This document shows, piece by piece, positions 49,502 to 62,100 of a DNA stretch of 64,000 bases. The translations under genes and the position numbers were made by a program. Each line of letters opens with the position of its first letter. Within the stretch, counting starts at the first letter, position 1. The notes under the pieces are model-generated. The model searched no databases. It was not told the DNA's origin and saw only the letters and a program-made list of their open reading frames with translations. This DNA comes from Petrosia ficiformis (taxonomy: Eukaryota > Porifera > Demospongiae > Haplosclerida > Petrosiidae), in assembly GCA_947044365.1 (NCBI GenBank), contig OX345642.1, positions 1,202,001 through 1,266,000 of the forward strand, in the 5' to 3' direction.

Positions 49502-51362
49502 TTATCTCTCGTCTGTATTAGGATTACCAATTTTAATAGTTAGTCCATGTAATAACTTCACCTCATCACCTAATGCCTATATATGTATAATTATTATGAT
49601 TATATCATTACACTTTGTACTGAGAGTCTATCTCTCACTAGCCCTTCTAAGTAATGGACATTAGCCAATCAGAATTATACATATTTAGGAATTCAGTTTG
49701 ACCTACCTGTACATTATGGGATTCTTTAAAGGGCAGTGAAAACTTGTTGGGCTGAGCCCCACCCTAGCTCTGTCTATGGATTAATGCTCTCTGATCTTGC
49801 CTGCTTGCTTGCTTGAATGCCACTTTGATTGATGGATGGCTAGTGTATTCTCCTATTTCCAATTCTTACTTGCTCAGACTCACCCCTCTGATAATTATCA
49901 TCTGTCTAGTACTATATGGCTTCAATAATTTACTGTTGATTAAAACATCTTTGTAATCTGTCTATAAGCATGAATGTATGTTATAGTATATTGCGTGGCT
50001 CATCAGAAACTTTCCTAGAACTATTGTGTCACATTTACTGAAGAGCTAGTGAGGTATGCCAGTGGATACACTATATATAGTATATTAACTCACTTCATTC
50101 ACTAATCTGTGTTGTTGTATTAGTCTTTTTTCTTTGAAAAGTTCAGAATCGATATGAATTTCATACATAGATCCACAACCACCTGTATTAATAAATACAT
50201 GAAAATTCATGTGTCTAGCATGCTAGCAAAAGGTGCACACAACAAACAAACAAGCAGCCACAATGGCTTCATTAAACATTAGAGCAACTACTATGGCTTA
50301 GAAAAATAATCAGCCACAATGTACATATAGATCCACAACCACCTGTAAACATGAATACATGGTACATAGATCCATCATCACCTGTAAACATAAATACATG
50401 TACATAGATCCACAACCACCTGTATAAATAAATACATGTACATAGATCCACAACCACCTGTATAAATAAATACATGTACATATAGATTCACAACCACCTG
50501 TATACAACATATGCACATATACATTGATCCACAACCACCTGTATACATACATACATGTACATATAGATCCACAACCACCTGTATACATATGTACATGTAT
50601 ATATGTATACAGGTGGCTATGAATGTATGTACATGTATTTATGTATATATACAGGTGGTTGTGGATCTATGTACATGTGTCATGTATACAGGTGGTTATG
50701 GATGTATGTACATGTATATATGTATACAGGTGGCTATGAATGTATGTACATGTATTTATGTATACAGGTGGTTGTGGATCTATATACATGTGTTATGTAT
50801 ACAGGTGGTTATGGATGTATGTACATGCATTTATGTATACAGGTGGCTATGGATCTATGTACATGTCCATCACCCCACCAGAAAACAAAATCCTATATGA
50901 AAAGTCCTGAATTTGGTATCACCCATCACTGCACATTACTGGTCAACAAGGATACTCGCTACCTCAAGCATGCTCCATTGACACACCCCTCAATCCTCGG
51001 GTCTAAGAAGATTGTGGTTTAAAACAAGCCACAGCCATGAGGTAGCAAGTATCCTTGATGACGTTTAAACAGCATATTCTAATGTTTGCTTCAATAATAT
51101 AATTATGTACCCGAGATATCCCTAACTTCAACAAATGACGGTTTTAATTTCTCCTTCAATATTTCAGTTAGTCTTTTCTCTCCTTCAGTAGCAGAGAGAA
51201 ATGGGGTATATCTCAGCCATCTAACACACTTCAGAACACACTATACAAGAAAAATCACAATGGGTTTCAATCCAACTTAATTAAAGATACCTGATTTTGA
51301 TCAACACTCAAAAGTGATGTCTTGGTCCTTTCAGCTGCTCTGAACAGTTTATACCAATTCAT
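49502..51362 (-). CDS. BOLA3: BolA family iron-sulfur assembly factor BOLA3
   Basis: Exons 51291-51362, 51111-51240, 50094-50182 and 49502-49576 join in phase to 121 residues. Mitochondrial BolA proteins act with GLRX5/NFU1 to pass iron-sulfur clusters to lipoate synthase and respiratory enzymes. A basic presequence (MNWYKLFRAAERTKT) precedes the BolA fold: TEGEKRLTEILKEKLKP, then ISGGCGSMYEIHIDSELF with the cluster-ligand Cys, then KEKRLIQQHRLVNEALGDEV and HGL near the C-terminus, which carries the conserved His. The intron before exon 3 holds an array of copies of the exon-3 acceptor region. Confidence 0.93.
49740..49850. repeat. Dispersed repeat D
   Basis: AATGCTCTCTGATCTTGC followed by CTGCTTGCTTGCTTGAATGC recurs at 63505-63540 with the same flanking GAGCCCCAC word. 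It lies in a BOLA3 intron here. Confidence 0.65.
50310..50870. repeat. Array of BOLA3 exon-3 acceptor copies, in two opposite orientations
   Basis: About seven copies of ATAGATCCACAACCACCTGTA (unit about 38 bp) at 50325-50590 keep the gene's orientation. About seven inverted copies (TACAGGTGGTTGTGGATCTA) follow at 50600-50865. The true junction at 50165-50190 has the same sequence. Confidence 0.95.
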
Positions 51363-51454
51363 ATTTGATTATGTGTGACCTTTGAGCATGTAGAGGACCT
51401 GTGGGCGGGGCTCATGTGATCACACGTGGGTAACTCAGTTGCATGTAGACTCAG
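51363..51454. promoter_or_regulatory. Bidirectional promoter BOLA3/PRMT7
   Basis: The 92 bp between start codons contain a GC box GGGCGGGGC (51403-51411), TCATGTGA (51412-51419) and the E-box CACGTG (51423-51428). This is a compact GC-richer island in AT-rich surroundings. Confidence 0.65.
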
Positions 51455-51639
51455 TATGTTTAAATCTCGTGTAAATTCTGTGACAGGGAAGATGGAATGG
51501 GTAGTTACTGAAAAAGACTTTGATTCCCTTGAGACAGACTTTGCTGAAGAATTCTCCAGGTATGATCATTATTCTGATGTCAGACTGCATGAACATATAT
51601 ATAAATATAATATATATATATATATATATAGATATATAT

Positions 51640-51688
<49 letters not shown>

Positions 51689-54600
51689 TCTCAATATGGT
51701 GATATGCTTCATGACACTGAACGAGTAAGATATATTGCACTTCATTTTCTTTTAATGACATACATATATTCAATTGCTCTAAAATATAGAATCAGAAATA
51801 TGAGCAAGGACTCCGATGGGCCATTAATCATATGTTATCAAAAGGGGTTGAGCCTAGAGTGCTGGACATAGGAACTGGAACGGGACTGTTGTCAATGATG
51901 GCTGCAAGATGTGGAGCAAAGAATGTTACAGCCTGTGAGGTTGGCTATACATAGCGTGTAAATGTAGAGACCAGGATTATACATTTGCATGTAAATATTA
52001 TAATTGGCAAAAAGGGACCTTTCCCTGCAAAATAATTTTGGGTCAAACATGAATCACTTGCTAATTTAGAATCCAGGAAGAGCCATTGTTAAGCTTCATA
52101 TAACCCGATACGGCGAAACATCAAAGTAAACCACAGGTGTATAAATCATGTATAGCACCCTGTGGTCAGACATAAAACCTGCCATTGACACAGACTACAA
52201 GAAAACAACGCTTACCTTCTCCAAAGTGAAGACAGAAAGGTCGGAGAAGCAACAGACATCAAGAAAGGTTTTGTCTTTCGGGAAATATATTAATCATAAC
52301 ACACCTACTTGTGCTATATCAGATTGAAATCACCTCATGCTCAGTGATCATAAATCTGATATAGCACTCATAGGTGTGTTATAACGTATACTTAGATATC
52401 AAATTTTGTTGTCTTTTGTACAAAATGGCTGAATAGCGAGTGATTAAAGGTAATTAAGTGTTTCATCAAAATTCTTTTCCAGGAAAAGGGCCTTTTTTAA
52501 AAATTTGTTCACATTCAATGCAGGTTTTAAAACCTATGGTCAAGATATCCAGAACAGCAATTGAAGAGAATGGGTATCAGGATATTATAAATGTGATTCC
52601 AAAACGCTCAACTGAAGTGATAGTTGGACCAGGTAATGCTTTCAGTGATGTATTACAATATTTCATTCTAATTAACCATACAGATGGTGATATGTCACAA
52701 CGTGCTAATATACTAGTAACAGAAGTGTTTGATTCTGAACTAATTGGAGAGGGTGCTGTACCAACATTTAGACATGCTGTAAAAGAACTACTGGAAGTAA
52801 GGAATTCATAATAGACAAAGGAAGATCATGGCTGATTACCTGGATGAATGAATGGATAGGTGGTTGTATAGATACATGTATATATAGATGAATGGATGGA
52901 TAGATGGATCATTCATTTGATAGGTGGATGAATGAATGGATAGGTGGGTGGATAGATACATGTAGTATGAATGAATAGATAGGGTGGATGAATGAATAGA
53001 TAGGTGGGTGGATAGATACATGTAGTATGAATAGATGAATGAATAGATAGGGTGGATGAATGAATAGATAGGTGGGTGGATAGATACATGTAGTATGAAT
53101 AGATGAATGAATAGATAGGGTGGATGAATGAATAGATAGGTGGGTGGATAGATACATGTAGTATGAATAATAGATAGGGTGGATGAATGAATAGATAGGT
53201 GGGTGGATAGATACATGTAGTATGAATAGATGAATGAATAGATAGGGTGGATGAATGAATAGATAGGTGGGTGGATAGATACGTGTAGTATGAATAGATG
53301 AATGAATAGATAGGGTGGATGAATGAATGGATAGGTGGGTGGATAGATACATGTAGTATGAATAGATGAATGAATAGATAGGGTGGATGAATGAATGGAT
53401 AGGTGCGTAAATAGATACATGCATATATACATGTAGATGGATTGATAGGTGGATGAATGAATGAATAGGTACGTAAATAGATACATGCATATATACATGT
53501 AGATGGATTGATAGGTGGATGAATGAATGAATAGGTGCGTAAATAGATACATGCATATATACATGTAGATGAATTGATAGGTGGATGAATGAATGAATAG
53601 GTTCGTAAATAGATACATGCATATATACATGTAGATGGATTGATAGGTGGATGAATGAATGAATAGGTGCGTAAATAGATACATGCATATATACATGTAG
53701 ATGGATGGATATATAGGTGGATCGTTCGTTTGATAGGTGGATGGATGAATGGATAGTGGGCGGATAGATACATACATGGATAGAGGACGTTATGCATGCA
53801 TGCAATGAGCATATCCTTTTTTTCATATACATATAGGATGGATGTTTGATCATCCCATCTGATGCAACAGTCTATGCTCAGCTAGTAGAAAGTGAGTTTC
53901 TATGGAGATCACAATCACTTGATCCACACCAGGTAACTCATAACTTACACCTATATAACCTAAATTACAACAAAGAGTTATCCTTTATAGCTACCCAGAG
54001 GTATATCAATTAATATTCCTAAATCCTGGACAATGTGTAAAGGACCTGCATCACTTTGGGACATACATTTAGAGGAAGTGATTAGATCACATGACATGAG
54101 ATCACATGACGTAATACCATTATCTGAACCTCATGTTGTAGCAAAGTTCGTATCATAAAATGAGTACATGTATATAATTCGACTTTCTTTATAAACAGGT
54201 TTTCATTTTCTGACCCTTCCCTGCCTATTTACAAAGAATATAGTCCCATTCCTATACCATCTATCAAGACTGGTTCCTGTCATGCTATTGCTATTTGGTG
54301 GACTATAACACTAGCTCCAGGAGTTGAACTAAGTATGTCACCATGGCAACTTAATGCTCAGGTGATACACTGCTATTATATGTGATTATAAGTATATAAA
54401 GGTTTGGGAGGGGAATAAAAGTAAATTGGTATAGATATTTGTGTTTAAAGGCCGGCTATTGTATTTTTGTACATGTAGTAATTGTAAATATTTAATTATT
54501 TTTGTGGATTTGTAATTTGCATAAGACAGAATTTTAATATGATAGCTAGTTCTGTATGACTAATCTCACAGCTGCAAACATGCAATCATTAATTTATGTG

Positions 54601-57530
54601 ACCCTGTATACTAACCTCAATACATTCATGATTTGTTTTCTTCTTTATAAATAGTGGAGAGATCATTGGCTAGCATGTGTACAAGTATTACCTCAACCAC
54701 TTCCAATAGAGAAAGGTTAAAATTATTGTAATTATGTATGTAAGTATGTATATATATGTGAGTGTACATGTACTATGTATGTATATATAGTAAATTATGA
54801 CATGATTATGTATAACTACATTTTGATTTCTGTAGATAATACTGTGGAGCTTCAGGCTATCAATGATGAATATACCATGTGGACTATTATTAGAACTGAC
54901 AGGTTTGTTTGTAATCATTAAGAATGGGCTGTACTATTAATAGTAATAATCATTCTATTAATAGTAACAATCATTCTGTTAATAGTAACAATCACTCTAT
55001 TAATAGTAACAATCATTCTATTAATAGCAACAATCACTCTATTAATAGTAACAATCATTCTGCTAATAGTAACAGTCATTCTATTAATAGTAACAATCAT
55101 TCTGCTAATAGTAACAGTCATTCTATTAATAACTATCATTCTGTTAATAGTAACAATCATTCTATTAATAGTAACAATCATTCTATTAATAGTAACAATC
55201 ATTTTATTAATAGTAACAGTCATTCTAATAATAATAACAATTATTTGTAAAGAAAATTATAACAGTTTATATTAATGCAGTATTGTTAATTCACCTGTTC
55301 TAAAGCGACCAGTCTGTAGTTGTGGTATTCATTTAGCTTGGAGTAGAAGTAGATTACGAATGATGAATGATTTGTCTCATAATCAACAGTTTATGACTGC
55401 TCTCAGCAAGGTTATATCATGTGTGTGATGTGATCATCATGTGATACCATTCTCTGTTCCTCCATCTAAGTATCCATCAATCCATGCATTCATTTGTTCA
55501 TCTGTCCATCTATTCATTCATCCATCTGCCCAACGTTGCATTCTATTTACATCCATTGAGTTACCTTAAACATTCCATTAATCTATTACTCACAGATTCT
55601 TCCTTCCAAATCCTCTGTCCTTTCTGTTAGTGATGGCTCTTTGCTACCAGTATTATGTGCTCATACACACACCTCTTTAAAGAATGTAAGACATTTACCT
55701 CGATTAAACACTATCTCATTCTACACATAATATTATATGTTTGTATATATGAAGTGACTCCTAGCATAGATACATGTATGTGTGTATATACAAAGTGACG
55801 CCTAGCATAGATATGTGTGTATATACAAAGTGACCCCTAGCATAGATATGTGTGTACGTATATGATATATACAAAGTGACCCCTAGCATAGATATGTGTG
55901 TACGTATATACAAAGTGACCCCTAGCATAGATATGTTTGTACGTATATACAAAGTGACCCCTAGCATAGATATGTGTGTACGTATATACAAAGTGACCCC
56001 TAGCATAGATATGTGTGTACGTATATACAAAGTGACCCCTAGCATAGATATGTGTGTACGTATATACAAAGTGACCCCTAGCATAGATATGTGTGTACGT
56101 ATATACAAAGTGACCCCTAGCATAGATATGTGTGTACGTTTATACAAAGTGACTCCTAGCATAGATATGTGTGTACGTATATACAAAGTGACCCCTAGCA
56201 TAGATATGTTTGTACGTATATACAAAGTGACCCCTAGCATAGATATGTGTGTAAGTATATACAAAGTGACCCCTAGCATAGATATGTGTGTACGTATATA
56301 CAAAGTGACCCCTAGCATAGATATGTGTGTACGTATATACAAAGTGACCCCTAGCATAGATATGTGTGTACGTATATACAAAGTGACCCCTAGCATAGAT
56401 ATGTGTGTACGTATATACAAAGTGACCCCTAGCATAGATATGTGTGTACGTATATACAAAGTGACTCCTAGCATAGATACAAAGTGTATGTGTGTACGTA
56501 TATACAAAGTGACCCCTAGCATAGATATGTGTGTGCGTATATACAAAGTTACCCCTAGCATAGATATGTTTGTATGTTTCCTATTACAGATATTTGCTGT
56601 TGAAGGGAATTCTTACTCTGCAAATAGTTTGAGTGAGGTATGTGAAATGACACAGACCATACACATACACACAGTGACAAACTGACAGATATATGGTTTG
56701 TTCGATCGATTGTTTTCCAGCAGTCTTATAAGAAAAACAGCTAAAACTCTCTTGAAGGCAAGGTGTTGTGCTACCTAGATATCAAATTTTATCAGCTTTT
56801 TGTACAAGATGGCTAAAAAAACAAGTAGTTAATCTTAAACATTTTTTTTAAATTGAGAAACAAACAAGACTGATTTTCGTATGTGTATATATTATATTAT
56901 GTTCACTTGTCTCTTTTTAGCTGATAGAACACAGTACCCTCCCTACACCAGTACAAATACTAACAAAATCCCCAACAGAACTGACACCAGCTGACGTGGG
57001 TAACATTCCTATTGATGTTCTCCTATCTGAACCATTCTTCATCACATCAACTCTACCTTGGCATAACCTGTACTTCTGGTATATCCGATCTGCTATTGAT
57101 GAACTCCTGTCTCCTAATGTAGTTATCATGCCATGTGTAGCTTATTTAAAAGCTATTGCAGGTACAAACAACTGTTTAGTAACCTAGTGTCTATATAGAT
57201 ATCAAAACCGAAAAAGCACAGAAACAAGATTGGGATGGTATGCTAGCATTTTACTAGCCACTTCCATATAACAACCACACATAATCTTAGTGTTTCATTT
57301 TTATGTCATCTATACTTATGTAGGGTTGTTATGTGGAAGTGGTTCGTACCATCTCAATCTTGTTTTTGAGCTTTTTCAGTTTTGATCCTTGCATGCTCTT
57401 TAATTTTTAAAAATGATTTTTTAAAATTCTTTATAGTGTGTAGTACCACCACATTATGGAATTTTTCACGTCATGATAATTATGATGTCATGACATAACA
57501 TAGATAGATAGATGGATAGATAGATAGATG

Positions 57531-57575
<45 letters not shown>

Positions 57576-58678
57576 ATAGATAGTTAGATAATTAGATACG
57601 TAGATATGCAGATAGTTAGGTAGTTAGTTACATAGATAGTTATGATATATGATATATACATGTATGATATGACATAACCATTAAATAAGTAATGTATATT
57701 TACTGTATTACTGTTATGAACACATTGGTAGAAAAGATACTATTATCAATGAACTGAATAAGGATAAAGAGTATAGCTTCCCTTATTTCCCTGTCACGAT
57801 ATCATATGTCATGGTCAGAATATACATTGTGTATAACTAAAACCTGTTTTAGTAAGCCACTGTGAACTGTACATGTACATGATGTTATCGGAGATGTAGA
57901 AAGAAAGACACCTGAGGCAATGGAAAAATGAAAATGAGAGTTGCCTCAGGTGATGTAATTGTGTTAATAGTTTTGAAATTATTTCATTTCTTCATACTCT
58001 AAAATCCTCTCGTACACATTTTGTTTTCTATTTTATAATAATTATAGTTAAATTTCAAAATCTTCATCTTTTGAAAGCTCCTGTTTGTACAGTCGAAGGA
58101 TTTGATATATCTGCTTATGACAGAGCTGTAAGTCCCTTCTAGTCTCATTCCCATTCTCCGTCAGGTGGGAATCTGGGAATGAGGCTAAATCTTTCCATTT
58201 CCTCAGGTTGCTAAATGTCATAAGGGCTTGCCTCAACAAGCCCTTGATCCTGAAGATTACTCATTATGGGAGTATCCATGTTATCCATTGAGTAGGGTCG
58301 AAACACTTATGAAATTTGATTTCACTCAACCAGTTCCTTCACAGAGGATTTTACAAACTAAAGGGAGGTATGTAACAGTGTAGATATAACTTACAGAGAT
58401 TTATGAACAATTATCCTTTCTTTCTCAGCTGGCCACTAAACGATACTACATCTCCTTGTCATGGAGTAGTTTTATGGATGGAATATCAACTAACTAAGGA
58501 AGATACTGACTTGGTCTCTGAAGGACTCTTGAGACCTCCGGTAGATGGTTCTGAATTAGTTTGGTCCACTGGACACAACGAAGCCGTTTGTTTTTTCATG
58601 GATTATAAAAAATCACACATTCAATATACAGTACAGTTTGATACATCAAATGGCGAAATGGAATTCATATTTTTATAA
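51455..58678 (+). CDS. PRMT7: Protein arginine methyltransferase 7
   Basis: About 15 exons. The start reads [17 protein letters not shown], as in PRMT7. The first methyltransferase module shows [15 protein letters not shown]-binding [20 protein letters not shown], and the double-E loop [16 protein letters not shown] (52458-52800). It continues with [11 protein letters not shown] and [13 protein letters not shown]. The second, degenerate module typical of PRMT7 follows: [55 protein letters not shown] and the end [20 protein letters not shown] to MEFIFL. The family monomethylates arginine in RXR contexts on histones and splicing proteins. Introns carry many minisatellites and MITEs. It converges on TOX. 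Confidence 0.93.
51598..51685. repeat. (AT)n tract adjacent to splice acceptor
   Basis: AT dinucleotide run ending in ATATATATATACAG, the acceptor of PRMT7 exon 2. Confidence 0.95.
52010..52505. mobile_element. Foldback element C copy with inner hairpin
   Basis: The left part (GGACCTTTCCCTGCAAAATA, ATTTTGGGTCAAAC) and right part (TCATCAAAATTCTTTTCC, AGGAAAAGGGCC) are inverted. A second inner palindrome, AACACACCTACTTGTGCTAT / ATAGCACTCATAGGTGTGTT, spans 52298-52382. The right end stops about 15 bp before a PRMT7 splice acceptor. Confidence 0.7.
52840..53780. repeat. GATG/ATAGATAGG minisatellite, two sub-arrays
   Basis: One sub-array (52915-53400) has units of about 55-65 bp with ATACATGTAGTATGAATAGA and GGTGGATGAATGAATAGATA. 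The second (53400-53720) has units of about 61 bp with GTAAATAGATACATGCATAT. All three minus-strand frames stay open for about 300 codons, an artefact of stop-free repeat units. PRMT7 intron. Confidence 0.95.
54930..55240. repeat. 18-bp minisatellite
   Basis: About 17 units of CATTCTATTAATAGTAACAAT type, starting about 20 bp after a PRMT7 donor; stop-free in one frame on each strand. Confidence 0.95.
55765..56575. repeat. 39-bp minisatellite, open on both strands
   Basis: About 20 units containing TATACAAAGTGACCCCTAGC and ATAGATATGTGTGTACG. The 39-bp unit equals 13 codons, giving repeated frames of 277 codons (+) and 266 codons (-). PRMT7 intron; one unit carries a 9-bp insertion near 56480. 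Confidence 0.95.
57195..57420. mobile_element. Foldback element B copy
   Basis: Left ATATCAAAACCGAAAAAGCA and right GAGCTTTTTCAGTTTTGAT, with the inner inverted pair GCCACTTCCATATAACAAC / GTTGTTATGTGGAAGTGG. PRMT7 intron. Confidence 0.8.
57499..57600. repeat. (GATA)n microsatellite
   Basis: TAGA units in a PRMT7 intron. Confidence 0.95.
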
Positions 58679-58803
58679 TAATAAATAGCAAGTATGTGTT
58701 AGAGATAGTGTGATAACAGGACTCAGAGGTGAAGTATTATGTAACGAGTCAGTTAAAATATAAGGGTTCCACTATATTGTATCACAGCTGGAGGCAGAGT
58801 TTT

Positions 58804-59003
58804 TGATATGTTTTGAAGCATGGGCCAAATTGGCTCAACAATGGTTAGTGTGTGTGCTACATCTCGAGCCAATTGACAAACAGTTAATGCTGTTAGTGAA
58901 AATTAACTGTGCCATCTGGCCCAAAGAGAAAACTGTGCAGTGCCGAGTAAGAAGCTCTTTAGGCCAATGGTGCACCATATGAGCTTACCAAAAACACTGC
59001 CTA
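58804..59003 (+). mobile_element. MITE family A copy
   Basis: Left GTTTTTGATATGTTTTGAAG and right CTTACCAAAAACACTGCC. It lies in the short convergent spacer between the PRMT7 and TOX stop codons, so it probably forms part of one or both 3' UTRs. Confidence 0.75.
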
Positions 59004-59134
59004 GAGTACAAATATTCAGTTACAGATAACTGTTCTATGTGTTTATATGATAATTAAAAGACGTATTACTAATACATATTATATAAAGTAAAAGTGTGTT
59101 ATGATTTATAATGATTATTATACAATACTGATGA

Positions 59135-62100
59135 TTATGAAGTAGTTCTATAGTTTATGTCTTCAGCTTTCTTTGAAAAACCCAGCTCAGAAATATAGTC
59201 CTAAAAATAGACAATACGTTAGTTAATTGTAACTATATTTAGTAACAATATATGACCTCACCTACTATGTTTAGTTGTTCTATATTTAGTAACAATCTAT
59301 GACCTTGTGCTATATTTTAGCTGTTCTATATTTAGTAACAATCTATGACCTCACCTACTATGTTTAGTTATTCTATATTTAGTAACAATCTATGATCTTG
59401 CGTGCTATATTTAGTAACTATATGTTATGTTTAGTTATTCTATAATTTAGTAACAATCTATGACCTCATATACTATATTTAGTAAAATATATGACCTCAC
59501 ATGCTGTTTGGTTATTCTATATTTAGTAACAATTTATGATCTCACATGCTATATTTAGTAACAATATATGATCTCACCTGCTATGTTTAGTTATTCTATA
59601 TTTAGTAACAATATATGACCTCACCTGCTGTGTTTCACAATACATTCTTTTGAACAACATTGTGCTCCGAATTCCTTTATGTTAGCAGCCATGTTGTAAC
59701 AGCCATCAGTCAAACACATTCCTTCTTCCTTAACTCTGACCTCTTTTTGTTTCTTTACCAAATTCCTTGTGGAGTTTTCAAGAAACGTTTTTTTGGAGAT
59801 AGAACTGGAATCAGGACTTTTTACAATGTTTGTGATATTGTCTGTGTCTTTGAGAGGTGTGGTCTCTGATTTGGAGTTGTAATCTGTTTTCAATTGTTCA
59901 TATCTGTCGTAATATTTCTGAAAAAATGAAGACAATGAGTCTCACATGTCCACAAATATTTAACAAATACAATTTCTAAAATACCTGCTTCCCGTCCTGA
60001 CCGAGTTTATTCCACATTCCCGAGACTATCTTTGATGCTTCAGAGAAAGGGAGCTGTACATGTATAATAGAATGTAATCTCAAATCTACTAAGAGATGAT
60101 CAAATATTACACTATATGACATCAGATTACACTATATGACAACATATTACACTACATGACATCAGATTACACTACATGACCACTATATGACTACATATTA
60201 CACTACATGACATCAGATTAAACTGTGACATTAGATTACACTACATGACTAAATATTGCACTATATGACAACATATTACACTACATGACATCAGATTACA
60301 CTATGTGACATCACATTACACTACATAGCTAAGCATTACACTATATGTATAACACATTACAGTATATACTACACCATATTACATATTACAATACATTACA
60401 CAAGATAACTCACAGATGAATGTTCTTCAAACACTGTGGGATATACCTCACTGAAGTATATATTAAAAGGAGTAGGAGGTCTATAGTTAGATAGATATAA
60501 TGAATGGATATGTATTGTATCTAGCACTACATACCTCTTAGTTTCAGATTCTTTCCTTTTTCTAACAGTATTTGATTGACCTCCTTCTCCATCAATACGA
60601 ACCTATATAAGGTAACACACACAAAACAATTACTACATCATTCCATGTTCACTAAATGATGCGGGTAATTACATATGTCTATACATGTATATTATAATGG
60701 TATGAACTATTATTACAATCAAATATTATAAATTCAAATGAAACCAGTGTCTTTTCTCAGATATGTTTTATCGCTTTGTTATTTATACAGAGTAGATATC
60801 AAAACTGGTTTTTAGTGATCTGTGAACACAACATACACTGAGGTGTATGATATATACCCATTTGGGGGGTAGAGCTGGACCCAGTACTCCTAGTCATGCA
60901 ACACTGAACAGTTTCCATCATATAAATGTTCCTGCTCAGTGTTGCATAACGTCAGTAGTAAGATGAGTGACAGATCTACTCATCCCTACTGACTCCTGTT
61001 CAATTTTATCAGAATGTTTTTATTTTTGACACAGAGTACAAGTATAATTATACATAACGAGTATTAATTATCTGCCAATGGTCAAGTATTTCTAACCTTC
61101 TCTTGTTCGTTCTTAGATTTATCAGTTGTATTAATGGACACTCCTCCAGTGGATACTCCTCCAATGGATACTCCTCCAGTGGATACTCCTCCAGTGGATA
61201 CACCTCCAGTGGATACCCCTCCAGTGGAACCACCTCCAGTGGATACACCTCCAGTGGACCCTCCTATTCCCCCAGTGGAGACATCACTCATAGTCTTGTC
61301 ATTAATACTCGCTAATGAATTTATATTATTTGGAATCAGTTGCTGAATGCTGGCATTCAATTGTTGAGCTATCAATGAGTTTATTACAATCTCTTTCTGT
61401 TCTTGGGATAGATTTGGAGGTAATTGAAGATTCTGCTTTCGAAACATGTCAGATATTTGAGCTTGTAAGTGTTTCAAATGATCCGGAGATATTTGAATCG
61501 ATATTCCAGTTTGTTTAGACAGTGAAGCACTATGGATGACATTGACTGGTGCATTGGTGCTTGGGTTTGAAGACAAGGGTAAAGACATGGGTTGAGCTTG
61601 TCCGTTTGTGTAAGAGCTGTCTGGAGATCTAGGTAAGTTATTTGACGAGGTTCCATCATTTGGTACTTGTTTCTGAATTGATGCTAATCTTTGCTGTATT
61701 AGTTATAAACAAACATTATGATTATTATAACAATAATAATGATGATGACGATAGCTGATGGATAGACGTATATTAAGAATAGACATAGTGGATTTTGGAT
61801 AGATGTATTCATGACAGAGGACGATTAATACCTCTATCCATCAACCTCTGTCACATCTACCCACGATTACTACATCTATCCATCGACCTGTCTATTCATG
61901 ATTATTCATCTATCCATCAATCTCTGCATCTATACAAAGGCTCACTCACCTCAACAGTAGCATTAACAGGACATTCTTGTTTTGATCGTTGAGTTAATAT
62001 TTGTTGAATTACTAAATAATTAACTGAGCTACTAGTGACGAGACTATGGATTTGTTCACTACTCAGTGTATCAAGTGCTTCTGGTGCTATCTCCATGGAA

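Noticed and set aside
52836..53853. Three overlapping minus-strand frames of about 300 codons
   Set aside because: Stop-free minisatellite inside a PRMT7 intron; His/Ser/Ile/Tyr/Pro repeats without protein character.
55852..56685. 277-codon repeat protein
   Set aside because: Intronic 39-bp repeat, equally open on the other strand; no start context or splice connection to PRMT7 in that frame.
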